A stretch of DNA of 64,000 nt, taken from assembly GCA_009746045.1 (NCBI GenBank), contig RPFO01000104.1:7164750-7228749 (forward strand). Direction: 5' to 3'. The position numbers and the translations under genes are program-made. Below are positions 24,601 to 33,160 of this stretch, in pieces; the stretch's first letter is position 1; each line of letters starts with the position of its first letter. A model generated the notes under the pieces. That model was given only the letters and a program-made list of their open reading frames with translations, searched no databases and had not been told where the DNA came from. Source of the stretch: Mesostigma viride (lineage: Eukaryota; Streptophyta; Mesostigmatophyceae; Mesostigmatales; Mesostigmataceae).

Positions 24601-27600
24601 TTAGCATGCTCCTGTCTGACATGATTGCTTGCAACGCACGTGTTAGCACGCTCCTGTCTGACATGATTGCTTGCAACGCACGTGTTAGCATGCTCCTGTC
24701 TGACATGATTGCTTGCAACGCACGTGTTAGCATGCTCCTGTCTGACATGATTGCTTGCAACGCACGTGTTAGCATGCTCCTGTCTGACATGATTGCTTGC
24801 AAGGCACGTGTTAGCATGCTCCTGTCTGACATGATTGGAGCACGGAGCACGTTCGCTCTGCCATGCGCTTGCTGACAAGAAATGGTGCCTTGCTTTTGCG
24901 TTTCTGGTTTGATACGTGCGGGCCGCCGTATGCCCAGATGGGCGACCCGATGAAGGCAGACACCACGCTTGGCCCGCTGGCCCAGAGGCGACAGCTGGCG
25001 TTCCTGGATGATCTGGTGCGCGACGCATAATAGTCCTCTCCCATGTTGCTGCTCTATTTGTTCTAATATTCTATTAACTGTGGAGCTCGAGGGTAACCAG
25101 GCTCTTTATTAAAACAATGAGTGGTGCACAAACAAAAGGCAGGCCACATCCCGGCCGCCGATGCGCATGGGAACACTACTGCTTGTCAAAGGCTAGCCTT
25201 ACCCTTATATCCCTCTCTGGCGATCCATGCCAGGGGCAAAGAACCTAGCATAAGTAGAAATGAACAACCAAACTAGGTGGCGGGCAATTTCAAAATCGCC
25301 CGCCAGGCCCGAGGGGGGCAGGCGGCCATGGCCCGAAGAAGAACCTCAGGAAACTCCACCTCCAAACTGCGGTGCAAGCCCACATAATGGGCAACCGTGG
25401 AGCTGCTAAGCCAGCGCCCCCGGCCCTGGATGTCCCCCATGCTGCGACCCTCGAGGAAATCATGAGTGGGCACCCCCGTGCGGCGGCCCGTGAATGTTGA
25501 AATTCTGGGCGACCCCCCAGGCCTGAGTCGCATCCTGCCAACTGCGCCTGAACTGCGGGTAGGTGAAAGGGAACACGGCCTCCCAAGCGTGCTTACCCGT
25601 GATGCAGTGACGGAGGATGGTTTCAGACATTACATCTTCTACCACCACCGATAGAGTCTTGCCCTTAGAGGCCTTGGTAAACCTCAACAGCAGGGCGCCC
25701 CGCTGAGCTGGCCCAAGCCGAACGTCAGGCTGGAGGCGCACATGGCCAACACGGAGGTCCAGCGCCTCCGAGATTCGCAGGTAATGGCGGAACACGATGA
25801 CCACCAGCAGGGCGCTGACCTTGCATTACCATCGTGCTGGCCATTGCAAGCGCCGCCTCCCATTTCATGGGAGGAGGGGCACGGGGGGGCACAAGTGTTT
25901 TCCACCCAGCGAGGACGCTACGGGCCAAGTCCCACCGCTTCACCATACCGGGATAATGAAGTTGCAACCCCATCAAGGCATTCACACACGTCTGGCGGCT
26001 GTATCCCCGAAAGTTAGCCCAGGTGACATACGCACAAAATGTCTCTTCAAGGGTGTCAGCACGTGATGATGACCTGTCCGCCCGCCCACCAGCCTCCCAC
26101 CAAGTCAAGATGGAATCAAGACCACGACGGTAGGCCAGCAAGGTAGCCGGCTTTACTTTCCTATTTAGCAATGGAAGGTAGCTAACAGGTGCAGGGGGCC
26201 CCGGGTAAGGATGAATGCCTTCTGCGGTGAGGTTGCGCACCCAGCCTGCCAAGAAGGTCGCCATGGATTGGCCGCGAGAAACGCCATCGGCTGGTTGAAG
26301 GGCACTCAGCCTCCACGCCCACTGGGAACGACTCCCAGTGGCGAGGGTCAACGCGCACAAGCGGCGGCACTGCTTGTGGAGCTTGTAGGATGATGACCGC
26401 CCCTTTGCCAAGCAGCCCAAGGCCGCGGTGGAGTCCACCAACCTCACCACCCGCTTGCCTCGGTTTGCCAGGCTGCGCGCACTCCTCTCCACGCCCTTCA
26501 CTGCAGCCCGCACCTCCTTCTCGTTGATGTGCATCCCCGGATCCCGCCAACGACTCCTGACCCCAACCCGCCGTTGCTGACTAGTGATTGCTTGTTGCAC
26601 CCGCGCGCTCAGTGGCCTAGGGTCAGTGTAGGCCACCTCGGTTGGTATGAGCAAAGTCGGGTACCCCCGCACCTCACGTGCCCGCGCCAGCTCCGTCACA
26701 TCGCCCGGCTCCATGGTAGCGTAGACGACACCTTGCCCGTAGGTGGACGCCCCAGATGCGACAACCTCACATGCCAAAGGTTCGCTTCGGTCAACCCTTA
26801 GCATAGGAGCCAATGCCAGGGCACACTCTAACTCCTCCCGCATCCCGGCCCACAGCACCAAGGACCGCTGCCCCCACCCTTGCAGTCTGATGAATTTGAG
26901 ACATTACTGCCAGATGGACAGGCAGATGCGGCTTAACATCTGAAGCCACAACCACAATTCCATTTGCTCTATTTATTCCGGTATTGTCTCATGTTTTCTC
27001 ATGATTGCCTCATCTGCCTTCTGCGGAGGGGGGTAGTATTTAATGTGGTATTCATGAGCCGGGGCTGTTTTGAATGGGGCGGTGTCCGCAGGGTAGCAGC
27101 GTATCCACAACGTAGCAGGAATTTTTTTGAGGGTCGTACAAAGTGATTTATAAACCAGGTGGATGCATGGACGGCCTGTGCTCAGGGTCAAGCCGGGAAA
27201 AATTCAGGTCCCAGAGGCCTGACCTGGTTGACATCGGCAATCATCCCACCGTAATTATGTACTACTATCATGTCGCACGATTATGATATCATCTTACCAA
27301 AAAAAGTGTGAATAACCACACACAAGCACCTGACGACCGGAGACAAAGGTCATACATCCATACGGGTTTGGTCCCCATGGCTTGTGCCAGGCTTTTCCCC
27401 CAGACAGGTGGCGACCCAGCCGTGTCGCGAATCAGCTGAATTTCATCCCGGGTCGGCAGCAAGGTCCTCAGCAATCTCCTTAGACCAAACACACTTGACC
27501 CAAGAAATGAAATATGAATGCTGAAATGCACAAGTGGACCTCACGTTACTTCCCCCCCTCCCAGGCCGCAAGCGTCACCACAAGGCTTGGGACACATACA

Positions 27601-30600
27601 TGCGAAACCTTGGAATGCGAAAAAATGGCAGATTCGGGGTGGCCGCTACAGCGTGCAGGTCCTTGATCAAGGCATTGACAGTGGGACGAGCAGTACCCTA
27701 TCCATTGGCTGTTCCCCCGCCAGCCAGTTGCCGGGCCCTCACCATGGCATGATCCCAGTGAGCTGCTGAGCCACAAAGGTGCTTTTTGTTAAGGGATTAG
27801 CAGTAATCTCCTTCAGCACTTTCAAGGATCAATTCATATAACCTCTTTAAATGCTGTTCAGGGATGAGCATCAACCACCTTTCGAATATGCTCTTAGAGG
27901 GTAAGCAATAACCTCTCCAGCTCTCCTGGCAAGGAGACCGGGCTGAACCCCAGCACCGATTGTTCATTCAGTTAAAAGAAGGAATGAGGTGATGGTGCTC
28001 TGCCAGAGCAACTATACAACCCTTGATGTGGAGCAACCCAGCCGGACTGGATCGCCACAATCACTAAGCTCTATATTCAAACAATAATGATCACACCGAC
28101 TAAAGGAGTGCAATCAATGTAGCCAATGGTGGGGGGCACCCGGGTGAGGCAGGCCCGCCTCGTCCACTACCTAAGTAAAGTAAACGAACAAGAAGTGCAG
28201 CCAATGGTCCATCATGCTGCGAGTAGGGGCAGACAGGGTACGCGGCATGTCAACGGTTGGACATCCGCTAGCTATGTCCTCATACACAATGATGGAGATA
28301 GGCTCGTACAGCCATACAAAGGCCATGCAATAGTGCAACCCACTACCGACGACGTTCGGGCCACAGGCCCATATCGGGCATATGGCATTATCCATTTACG
28401 GTCCTCAGAGAAGCCGGATCGTTGCGTCTACATTTTGTCGTGGCACACAACTATCTCCCCCGTTGCGGCCACTGCACCGTCACAGGGTTGCATCTGGGCT
28501 GTCTGAATAGCTCAAACCGTTCAGACTACTTGTGCGTGACGAACTGAAGGGAGGACGAGCTCCATGGCCGGGTGCTCGTCCTGTTAGCTATCCGTGCACC
28601 AACATTGATGTCACAAGCAACTCCTGCGCCACCTGACGTATGTAAAATGTCAACATGCTAAACCATTGCGCGCCCGCGACATATACTCAAGCATCCACTA
28701 GCTACACCACCCCAGTGCAGCTGCCAACACCCCATTTCAGCTGCCAACACTGCCTACTTGTCACAATCCATCTCAGATTAACGCGCCCAGTCTTCTGAGC
28801 ACTGGAGCGCGTGTGAAAGCAATGTCAATCAATCATTATGCACACCGCGTGCACAATTACCACCATGCGAAGTCATCAACACCACTGATAGTGCCATAGA
28901 ATCTGTGCTATGTTAAACGTACAGAGCAAATCATTCAGCATGCACGGTACACTTGGACACTTGAGTGCGGCGTGCCACTGCCGTGATGGGCTCTAGCAAA
29001 TGCAGTGCCACAACTGAAAAGTGTCCAAGGAGGATTTCATGTATGGCCCCGTGAAGCGATGCGGCTGTAAGAATACCATGCGTGGGTAAACAGGCACTAA
29101 CAGCGGTCGGTGTGGCAGCGACAGCCCAGTTCTAAAAGGAAGGGTTGGGAGATGCGTTTTGCTATGTCATGAATGATTGAGCTGGCACCGAAATGATTAT
29201 CCCAAAAAGCTAGAGGACAAACCGGTGGTGCCTCGGAGAATCCAGGGATTTGCGCCAGACTTGAAAGGGGCTCTACCTCCAAAAGAAGAAATGATTGAAG
29301 TTCACGTGAGTCACAAGTTATGTTATCAAAGCTGTAGAGCGTGATGAGACCTTTTCGCCAACAACGCTCAACTCTCTTCTTTGGTGTGCCCGCTTCTCCC
29401 ATTCACATGGCCATGCACCGTCATGCCCGTGCGTTCCTCCATCATTGTTAGTTTTTGGCAGATGCGTATATTTGTTCTTCACCATGATGTACGTAATTAC
29501 ACTTTTTAATATGCATTTGTTCTTCACTATGATGTAAGTAATTATGCTTTTTAATATGTATTTGTTCTTCACTATGATGTAAGTAACTATACTTTTTAAT
29601 ATATATTTGTTCTTGTATGGTTAGAGCAACAGCTCCTTTTCCCTGTTGTAAGAGACTTGTGTCCATTCCACTTGTGTTTGATCGCGGGTTGGTGTTAACA
29701 TCATGCCTCCATTCTGGCTTTACGCTTGAACCCCCCCTGCAGGTGGCTGACGCGCTCAGCAAGGGAGCTCAATTGCTGCTGGGGGGCGCGAGAGCCAAGC
29801 CCCCCAAACCTGACAGTAACGCTAGCTACAACCCGGAGGGGAACTACTTCGAGCCAACGGTGCGTACCTGCCATGGCCCAGACCAAAAGCTCTGTAACTG
29901 GTGCTTAGCACGCCTTTTCACATTGGAAGTTAACCCCTGGACGACGTTGCCGTGCCAAGCCATAGGGGCTGCTGTGGAGAGAGCAGGGGGCCACCTGCCA
30001 AGCGGACAGCTCTATTTTGAAAAGTGGGAAACCGTAGCGCGGTAGCTGTGCCGTCCTTGCAAATCCAGGGGGGTGGGGTGGTCGCTATGGGAGACCGCAT
30101 TAAGTGCGTTGAAAAGCAATCAAAGGTAATAATATAGAACGAGTGCCAACGCCCCGTGTTTCACTCGGCCCTCCCATCGGACCCACTTCCCTGCCCCGCC
30201 CACTCCCGTCGCAAGTAAGGAGGTAGGGAGGCCAGCTGAACTGCCTACCCATCTTCATCCTCTCCATCCACCGGTGCGCACATCTTTCTGCCACCCGCCA
30301 CGCTCAGGTGCTGGTGGGCGTGGACCACACCATGCGGGTGATGCGGGAGGAGACTTTCGGTCCCGTGATCGGTGTACAGGTGGGCGGTGATGGGGGTCGT
30401 GTTTTTAGGGAGGGATACCTTTTGTCGCCCCAATGCCACTCTCAAGGCCCTAACTGCCTTGGCGGCGGGTCTATTCCCCTTGGTCTTCCGCTTTCTAATA
30501 TGGATAGATCGAGAGATCAGAAAATCCCACCATCATCCACCTACACGCGACTTGACCCCTCTGGGGCGTCAAACTAAATTGTAAAGAAACTGTATACTCT

Positions 30601-33160
30601 GGTAGGTCAGGACAAACTATTGAAGCGAGCGAGTATACCGCGTGGGGGTGGATGGTGGTGGGATACCGGGCACCGCACAGGTGGGGGGTGATGGGTGGGT
30701 AGGCCATGTTACTCACGAGGGCATACGCTGAAATCCTTTCATCGGGCTTCACGCCAGCTATGGGTTTGTCGATGACTGAAATACAGGTTCGTGGGTGAGG
30801 GAGAGAGCAGTAGGGTCTGGGAGGACGTTCCATGCACGGTGCAGTACTGCCGTTGATGGGGGTGCCAGGTGGGTGCGGCTCTATTTTCTGGACCAAGAGG
30901 ACAGTAATGATGAAGAATAGGGAGACATTGTCAAGGGAAGAATAGGGAGACATTGTCAAGGAAAGAATAGGGAGACATTGTCAAGGAAAGAATAGGGAGA
31001 CATTGTCAAGGAAAGAATAGGGAGACATTGTCAAGGGGAGGGATGAACTTAAATGCATCTTGGGAAATTTTGGGAGAGTATCCAAGAACATGAAGGCAAT
31101 ATTACCGTTGATATTTCCAAGTGAAGGGATCTGGCATGCGGCAAGTGGCAGTGCCCTTCATGCCTCATGGCATGCCTTTGCATCACATTAAACTCAACTT
31201 ATGTGCAGTGACCCAGCATGGGTGCAGCGTCGCCGTCGGGTAGCATGCTTTCATGCCATATATATGCTCTGGCAGGCGTGGGCAAAGGGTTCTGTCTCAT
31301 CCTTTCGTCTCAACCTCTTTCCTCATCATCCCAGATGCAACACATGGCTTTTATCTTATGGTGGGAGGAATTATAAGTGGGCTGACTCCTCGCCTCTTTT
31401 GTTACTCAGGCTAGGGAAAAGGATTAAATCACTGTTGATCTTTGGGCTAGCTTGCACAGTAGGTGGTGCAGAGGGTTCTAGGGTTTGGCAGCACAGTAGG
31501 CGCCCCAGCCGGGGTAGGGTTTTGCCTGCACAGGAGGTGGTGACAGGAAACTGTCGTCTGTCACGCTGACCTGTGGCTACCTGGCAGGAGGTGAGCGGCG
31601 ACGAGGAGGCACTGCGGTTGATGGCGGACACAGAGTACGGGCTGACGGCTGGGGTGTACACCAAGGACAGGGACCGGGCGCTCGCCATCCTACGAGGTGG
31701 GTGGCCGTGATGGAGGATTGCTATCAGCTGTTGTCTTGCGACAACTTGTGATGTACTTACCAAACATCTATGTAGTATTATTATGTACATCCTGAGATGT
31801 CGGTAGCCATGGTGGAGGATTGTTATCGAGACAGGTTTCTATGTATTGCCCACTATGTAATATAGTAGCATATAATATAATAGATGTTGTACAGATGACA
31901 TATATGCTGCTGCGAGATGGGTGGCCACCACACAAGGATTCGCCTCTGGGGGATGTGGTGAGGAGGTTGCCATCTCAGCTGTCACCATCCAAGGATTTGT
32001 CCTGGGGCGCTGGGGGAGGGGTTGTTAGAGTTTGTTAGGGGTTGTTAGGGGTTGTTGGGGGTTGATGGGCAGTCATCACCGGCCTGTGCAAGGACATAGT
32101 AAGAGTTTTAGTCGTGCGCACATAGCACCGGGCATGGCGGGATGCCCGCAGGCGCAAACTGGCCAACCTTGTGCAAACAGTGGGTGGCAGCGCTAAGTAG
32201 ATTTTATTGTACAGCAGCCAGTGAAAAATATATTGTTCCGCTGGCGTTACTAATGTGAATGCATGGTGCCCCCGCACCAGCTATAGCAACAAGGAGTTGT
32301 CTAAAACAGTCAATCATCTGGATGGAGAGGCATCATCAGGTATTGGTGCAGAAGTCCTCGGGGCTCCCGGCATGGTTTCGGTAGCGCCAGGTAGCGCACA
32401 GGATGGCCTCAAAGGCATGTGTCAGGATTTTCATGAAACTGACCACCTTACGAAGATCGCATACCGTGCACGCAGGTGTGCGTCTGGCTATTGGTGGCAG
32501 ACCGTCCCAAGCTGGTGGCACCGCTTGCTCATGCTGCTCATGCCGCTCATGCCGCTCATGCCCCTCATGCCGCTCATGCCGCTCATGCCGCTCATGCCGC
32601 TCATGCCGCTCATGCCGCTCATGCCGCTCATGCCGCTCATGCCGCTCATGCCGCTCATGCCGCTCATGCCGCTCATGCCGCTCATGCCGCTCATGCCGCT
32701 CATGCTCCTCATGCTCCCCATGCTGCTCATGCCGCTCAGGCTGCTCAGGCTGCTCATGCTGCGCTTGGGTTTGTTGGCGATGCAGGTACCTGAGGGTGGT
32801 TGGGCAGCGACACAAAGTTCGCTTGACCCGTGACTGTCACCGCGAGATACTTATGCTTGCGCCTGTACGCTGCTTTTTTTTTTTTGTTGTTGTTGTTGTT
32901 ATTGTTGGGTGCCTCACTGCCTCAGCCAGCGGCTGTGGGAGCCAGCATTGTCACGCTAAATAAACTTCATCAAAATCTGTTGTCGTCTTATGGTCTCCTT
33001 TGCTGACCTATTTTTCTCAATATTTTCCCGGTTTATCCTTGGCTATATCACGTCTACTTCCATTATTACTATGCTTCCTTTTCACGCCCTGCTTTCCAGA
33101 CCTGGACGTGGGCACCGGCTACTGGAACTGTTGCGACCGCGTCGCTCCCACGCTGCCCTG
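540..33160 (+). CDS. Aldehyde dehydrogenase (ALDH superfamily), 12 exons visible, both ends missing
   Basis: ALDH enzymes oxidise aldehydes to carboxylic acids using NAD(P)+. Twelve GT-AG exons (540-611, 1308-1349, 2339-2452, 14850-15068, 15689-15847, 17126-17226, 17482-17578, 24938-25015, 29743-29859, 30308-30379, 31588-31696, 33100-33160) join in one frame with matching phases and give 413 residues. Family signatures appear in order: MGKPIKQA, the cofactor-loop ISAWNYPF with the conserved Asn, KPSEHA, FFTGS, LELGGKDP with the general-base Glu, GQSCCAVER with the nucleophilic Cys, and EETFGPV. Family members are usually 450-500 residues, so roughly 20-40 are missing at each end. The first exon is left of the window. 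The last exon must start with a G completing a split Trp codon and was not found. About 96% of the 32.6 kb locus is intron. The substrate cannot be told from sequence. No exon carries a frameshift or stop, so the gene is probably functional. Confidence 0.93.
1308..1349 (+). CDS. ALDH exon B (14-residue microexon)
   Basis: A 42-base exon between CAAGCAG and GTGAGG encodes AVLTRFSQLLRERT. It bridges exon A (ending LEQRK) and exon C (starting DALASSLT) without a gap relative to the family. Phase is 0 at both ends. Confidence 0.85.
2281..2313 (+). repeat. Partial duplicate of an ALDH exon in the preceding intron
   Basis: The bases coding LDMGKPI occur twice: here, and about 84 bases later inside the true exon (2339-2452). 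Only the second copy continues into the conserved KQAAGEV segment and a proper donor. This looks like a local tandem duplication of exon sequence that was left as intron. Confidence 0.6.
2339..2452 (+). CDS. ALDH exon C (MGKPIKQA segment)
   Basis: The acceptor AACGCAG precedes base 2339 and the donor GTAACG follows 2452. The 114 bases give 38 residues: DALASSLTLDMGKPI, then KQAAGEV, ending FGIDNIDQ. This is the classic ALDH motif in which MGKP is followed by an acidic and arginine-rich helix. The following intron is 12.4 kb and carries two nested DNA transposons. Confidence 0.92.
4475..6841 (+). pseudogene. Transposase-like protein of element II, with two in-frame stops
   Basis: One reading frame runs 4475-6841 with stops at 5132-5134 (TAG) and 6212-6214 (TAG). 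An N-terminal basic segment is followed by an HTH-like region (IILTLIRLGLSNVQII), a CDACVRL motif, then the core with IRDNCVGQNKS at about 5880-5910 and PGYSHMIADRV at about 5986-6020. These resemble the RNase H-like acidic motifs of DNCxGQNK-type (DUF7869-like) proteins. That is a recollection of the family, not a search result. After the second stop the same frame continues 200 residues, with a basic KKRKQKEK stretch and a QLSILHFLKK tail. The first stop is a nonsense change, since the other copy has TAC (Tyr) there. The second stop is shared with the other copy. A start at 4475 or at the later Met near 4509 is possible. Confidence 0.75.
6842..7813. other. 3' region of element II: AT-rich, with MITE-like inverted repeats
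   Basis: No coding sequence is seen. The segment is rich in short motifs of the form GTTGTCTCACTTA and its reverse complement. It contains the MITE-like unit at about 7319-7806 described separately. Confidence 0.6.
7319..7806. mobile_element. MITE-like element with GCTGGTTGTCTCCTTGATA ends
   Basis: The left arm (about 7319) reads GCTGGTTGTCTCCTTGATA and the right arm (about 7787-7806) is its inverse, ATCAAGGAGACAACCAG. Between them lies an internal palindrome at 7622-7644 (TCTCACTTAA/TTAAGTGAGA) and no coding sequence. Length is about 490 bp. Non-autonomous. The target duplication is uncertain because the surroundings are TA-rich. Confidence 0.6.
7814..8426. repeat. Internally deleted copy of a 1.5 kb interspersed repeat
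   Basis: About 125 bases (starting TATGACACTTGAGCTCCC) match the left end of the next unit. After about 20 unique bases, about 460 bases match that unit's right end (GAAACAATTACGGG to AGAAATCCGATT). It is a deletion derivative lacking roughly 950 central bases. It abuts the full copy head to tail. Confidence 0.75.
8427..9964. repeat. Full-length 1.54 kb interspersed repeat, non-coding
   Basis: This runs from ATGACACTTGAGCTCC to CAGAGAAATCCGATT. The outer 124 and 460 bases are nearly identical to the shorter neighbour (one G/A difference at GGCCGG/GACCGG). The middle carries no convincing protein and has many short, GC-rich open frames. It could be a non-autonomous element; no clear inverted termini were found. 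Confidence 0.65.
9965..11516. other. 3' region of element II and then element I; hairpin MITE arms
   Basis: No coding sequence is seen. Base 10367 is the end of element II. An inverted pair AAGTGAGACAACTAT (about 10974) and ATAGTTGTCTCACTT (about 11023) forms a short hairpin. A wider pair starts near 9963 (ATTGTCTCACTTAG) and ends near 11178 (AGTGAGACAACCAAT). Confidence 0.5.
11517..13742 (-). pseudogene. Transposase-like protein of element I, broken by stops
   Basis: This is homologous along its length to the protein of element II and reads on the - strand. An in-frame TAA lies near 13757, where II has Lys. A TGA at 13440-13442 accompanies a 3-base insertion. The same TAG seen in II follows the TSN residues at 12093-12095, and the frame then continues to 11517. 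The core carries IRDNCVGQNKS and HMIADRV. Between residues equivalent to the linker, a 33-base unit (GELPTVAAGGS) occurs four times, against once in II. The C-terminus ends QLSILHFLKK plus about 20 residues, differing from II after that point. Both copies look inactive, but their lesions differ except for the shared TAG. Confidence 0.75.
12748..12872 (-). repeat. 33-bp coding minisatellite inside the element I transposase
   Basis: Four near-identical 33-base units encode GELPTVAAGGS repeats in frame. The other copy of the transposon has a single unit. It is an example of tandem expansion that keeps the frame. Confidence 0.85.
14043..14133. repeat. 10-bp minisatellite (AAAAGGCTTG)n, about nine units
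   Basis: Perfect 10-base units lie in the 5' leader region of element I, between its terminus at 14308 and its transposase. No equivalent lies in element II. Confidence 0.9.
14850..15068 (+). CDS. ALDH exon D (cofactor-binding core)
   Basis: The acceptor TCCGTCAG and donor GTGGGA enclose 219 bases, 73 residues. The segment runs VLADLVVQEGGGLREVI, then EPLGVVANISAWNYPFF, with the conserved Asn that binds the substrate aldehyde oxygen, then LLAGNAVLFKPSEHAS and MMMARTLHE. It follows exon C directly in phase 0. Confidence 0.95.
15069..15688 (+). other. ALDH intron, no other gene seen
   Basis: A 620-base intron from GTGGGA to GTTAG. GC-rich, with several chance open frames but no recognisable protein or repeat. 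Confidence 0.7.
15689..15847 (+). CDS. ALDH exon E (AGVPEDVF to NMVK)
   Basis: The acceptor GGTTAG and donor GTGACT enclose 159 bases, 53 residues. It contains AGVPEDVFIVTTGDGK and SLGGLFFTGSYATGK, the ALDH Rossmann-fold FTGS motif that contacts the NAD pyrophosphate. Phase is 0 at both ends. Confidence 0.95.
16848..17104. repeat. (ACTCA)n pentanucleotide microsatellite in an ALDH intron
   Basis: About 50 units of ACTCA/CTCAA, with AAGTC and GACTC variants at the left end. It lies 21 bases before the acceptor of exon F. On the + strand it is also a CT/CA-rich stretch next to the splice acceptor. Confidence 0.97.
17126..17226 (+). CDS. ALDH exon F (general-base Glu motif)
   Basis: The acceptor CCACAG and donor GTGGGT enclose 101 bases: TQLELGGKDPVYV through SLVEGKFYN plus two bases of a split Cys codon. 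LELGGKDP carries the catalytic general-base glutamate of ALDH enzymes. An alternative acceptor 6 bases later (ACTCAG) would drop TQ. Confidence 0.94.
17482..17578 (+). CDS. ALDH exon G (catalytic Cys)
   Basis: The acceptor CCCCCAG and donor GTACGG enclose 97 bases. With the split codon it reads CGQSCCAVERIYVHK, then the stretch ending VKELK. One of the Cys residues of GQSCC is the nucleophile that forms the thiohemiacetal. The donor is followed at once by a 12-base minisatellite (17579-17646). Confidence 0.95.
17579..17646. repeat. 12-bp minisatellite after an ALDH splice donor
   Basis: Five imperfect copies of the form ACGGATCACTGT start at the donor of exon G. They share GTACGG with the donor itself, so the tract may have grown from the splice-site sequence. 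Confidence 0.8.
18262..24837. repeat. 42-bp satellite array, about 157 units, with a higher-order period
   Basis: The unit contains TTGCTTGCAACGCACGTGTT followed by AGCACGCTCCTGTCTGACATG. It varies mainly at AGCA(C/T)GCTCC, CAA(C/G)GC and ATGA(T/C)TG. The first 37 or so units (to about 19815) are all 42 bases. After that some units are 38 bases, having lost four bases (ATTGCAACG or ATTTCAACG). Short units at 20429, 20803, 20841, 21215, 21589 and 21963 give a 374-base spacing (eight 42s plus one 38). Because 42 is a multiple of 3, both strands stay open for long stretches and give spurious 14-residue repeat proteins. It fills most of a 7.4 kb ALDH intron. Confidence 0.97.
24938..25015 (+). CDS. 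ALDH exon H (GDPM segment)
   Basis: The acceptor GCCCAG and donor GTGCGC enclose 78 bases, 26 residues, MGDPMKADTTLGPLAQRR then QLAFLDDL. It continues VKELK from exon G across the satellite-filled intron. Phase is 0. Confidence 0.93.
25273..26870 (-). pseudogene. Truncated tyrosine-recombinase retroelement: RNase H plus recombinase remnant
   Basis: Reading leftward from about 26861, an RNase H-like part (HINEKEVRAAVKG, RLVDSTAALG, then GRSSSYKLH) leads into a tyrosine recombinase with the N-terminal arm (TLLAYRRGL), the catalytic Arg region YLRISEAL near 25790, and a C-terminal part with GRGRWLSSSTVAHYVGLHR carrying the likely Tyr nucleophile near 25400. The frame shifts near 25800 and again near 25500. 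No reverse transcriptase or gag is found to the right, so the 5' part is missing. It resembles the intact element at 37179-42182 but is a clearly different lineage. It sits in antisense orientation within an ALDH intron. Confidence 0.8.
26871..29465. other. ALDH intron interior, no gene recognised
   Basis: No recognisable protein, RNA gene or strong repeat is seen over this 2.6 kb. Short open frames on both strands have no family signature. The composition is mixed, without long microsatellites. Confidence 0.5.
29466..29613. repeat. 45-bp tandem repeat, about 3.3 units
   Basis: Units contain ATTTGTTCTTCACTATGATG, then TAAGTAATTA and TTTTTAATAT. The array lies about 130 bases upstream of the acceptor of ALDH exon I and is AT-rich. 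Confidence 0.85.
29743..29859 (+). CDS. ALDH exon I (KGAQLLLGG segment)
   Basis: The acceptor CCTGCAG and donor GTGCGT enclose 117 bases, 39 residues. It starts VADALSKGAQLLLGG and ends GNYFEPT. In the family this loop ends FFEPT just before the VL..V strand that opens the next exon. Phase is 0 at both ends. Confidence 0.93.
30308..30379 (+). CDS. ALDH exon J (EETFGPV motif)
   Basis: The acceptor CGCTCAG and donor GTGGGC enclose 72 bases, 24 residues, VLVGVDHTMRVMREETFG then PVIGVQ. EETFGPV is the conserved ALDH motif in which the Glu and Phe contact the nicotinamide ribose. Phase is 0 at both ends. Confidence 0.95.
30912..31040. repeat. 25-bp tandem repeat, five units
   Basis: Nearly perfect units containing GAATAGGGAGACATTGTCAA lie in the intron between ALDH exons J and K. 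They are highly homogeneous, so the expansion is recent. Confidence 0.95.
31588..31696 (+). CDS. ALDH exon K (YGLTAGVYT motif)
   Basis: The acceptor TGGCAG and donor GTGGGT enclose 109 bases. It reads EVSGDEEALRLMADTEYG, then LTAGVYTKDRDRALAILR plus one base. NDTxYGLTAGV-type sequence is typical of this part of ALDH. It ends in phase 1. Confidence 0.94.
32524..32760. repeat. 9-bp minisatellite (CTCATGCCG)n, about 25 units
   Basis: Degenerate at the ends (CTCATGCTC, CTCAGGCTG). It lies in the intron between ALDH exons K and L. It stays open in all frames, giving spurious repeat peptides. Confidence 0.95.
33100..33160 (+). CDS. ALDH exon L (YWNCCDR), last exon found
   Basis: The acceptor CTTTCCAG and donor GTGAGC enclose 61 bases. 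With one base from exon K it reads DLDVGTGYWNCCDRVAPTLP plus two bases (TG) of a Trp codon. A further exon starting with G and encoding the C-terminal strand region is expected and was not found to the right. Confidence 0.9.

Noticed and set aside
18262-24837. CRISPR-like array
   Set aside because: Units are contiguous with no unique spacers, and the sequence is eukaryotic.
18097-24875. Very long open frames of 14-residue repeats (MIACNARVS..LLSD on +, MSDRS.LTRALQAI on -)
   Set aside because: They follow directly from a 42-base unit that is open on both strands. They break wherever a 38-base unit occurs, and they lie inside an ALDH intron.
32255-32963. Leu-Met-Pro, His-Ala and Arg-His-Glu repeat frames
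   Set aside because: They come from the 9-base CTCATGCCG minisatellite in an ALDH intron.
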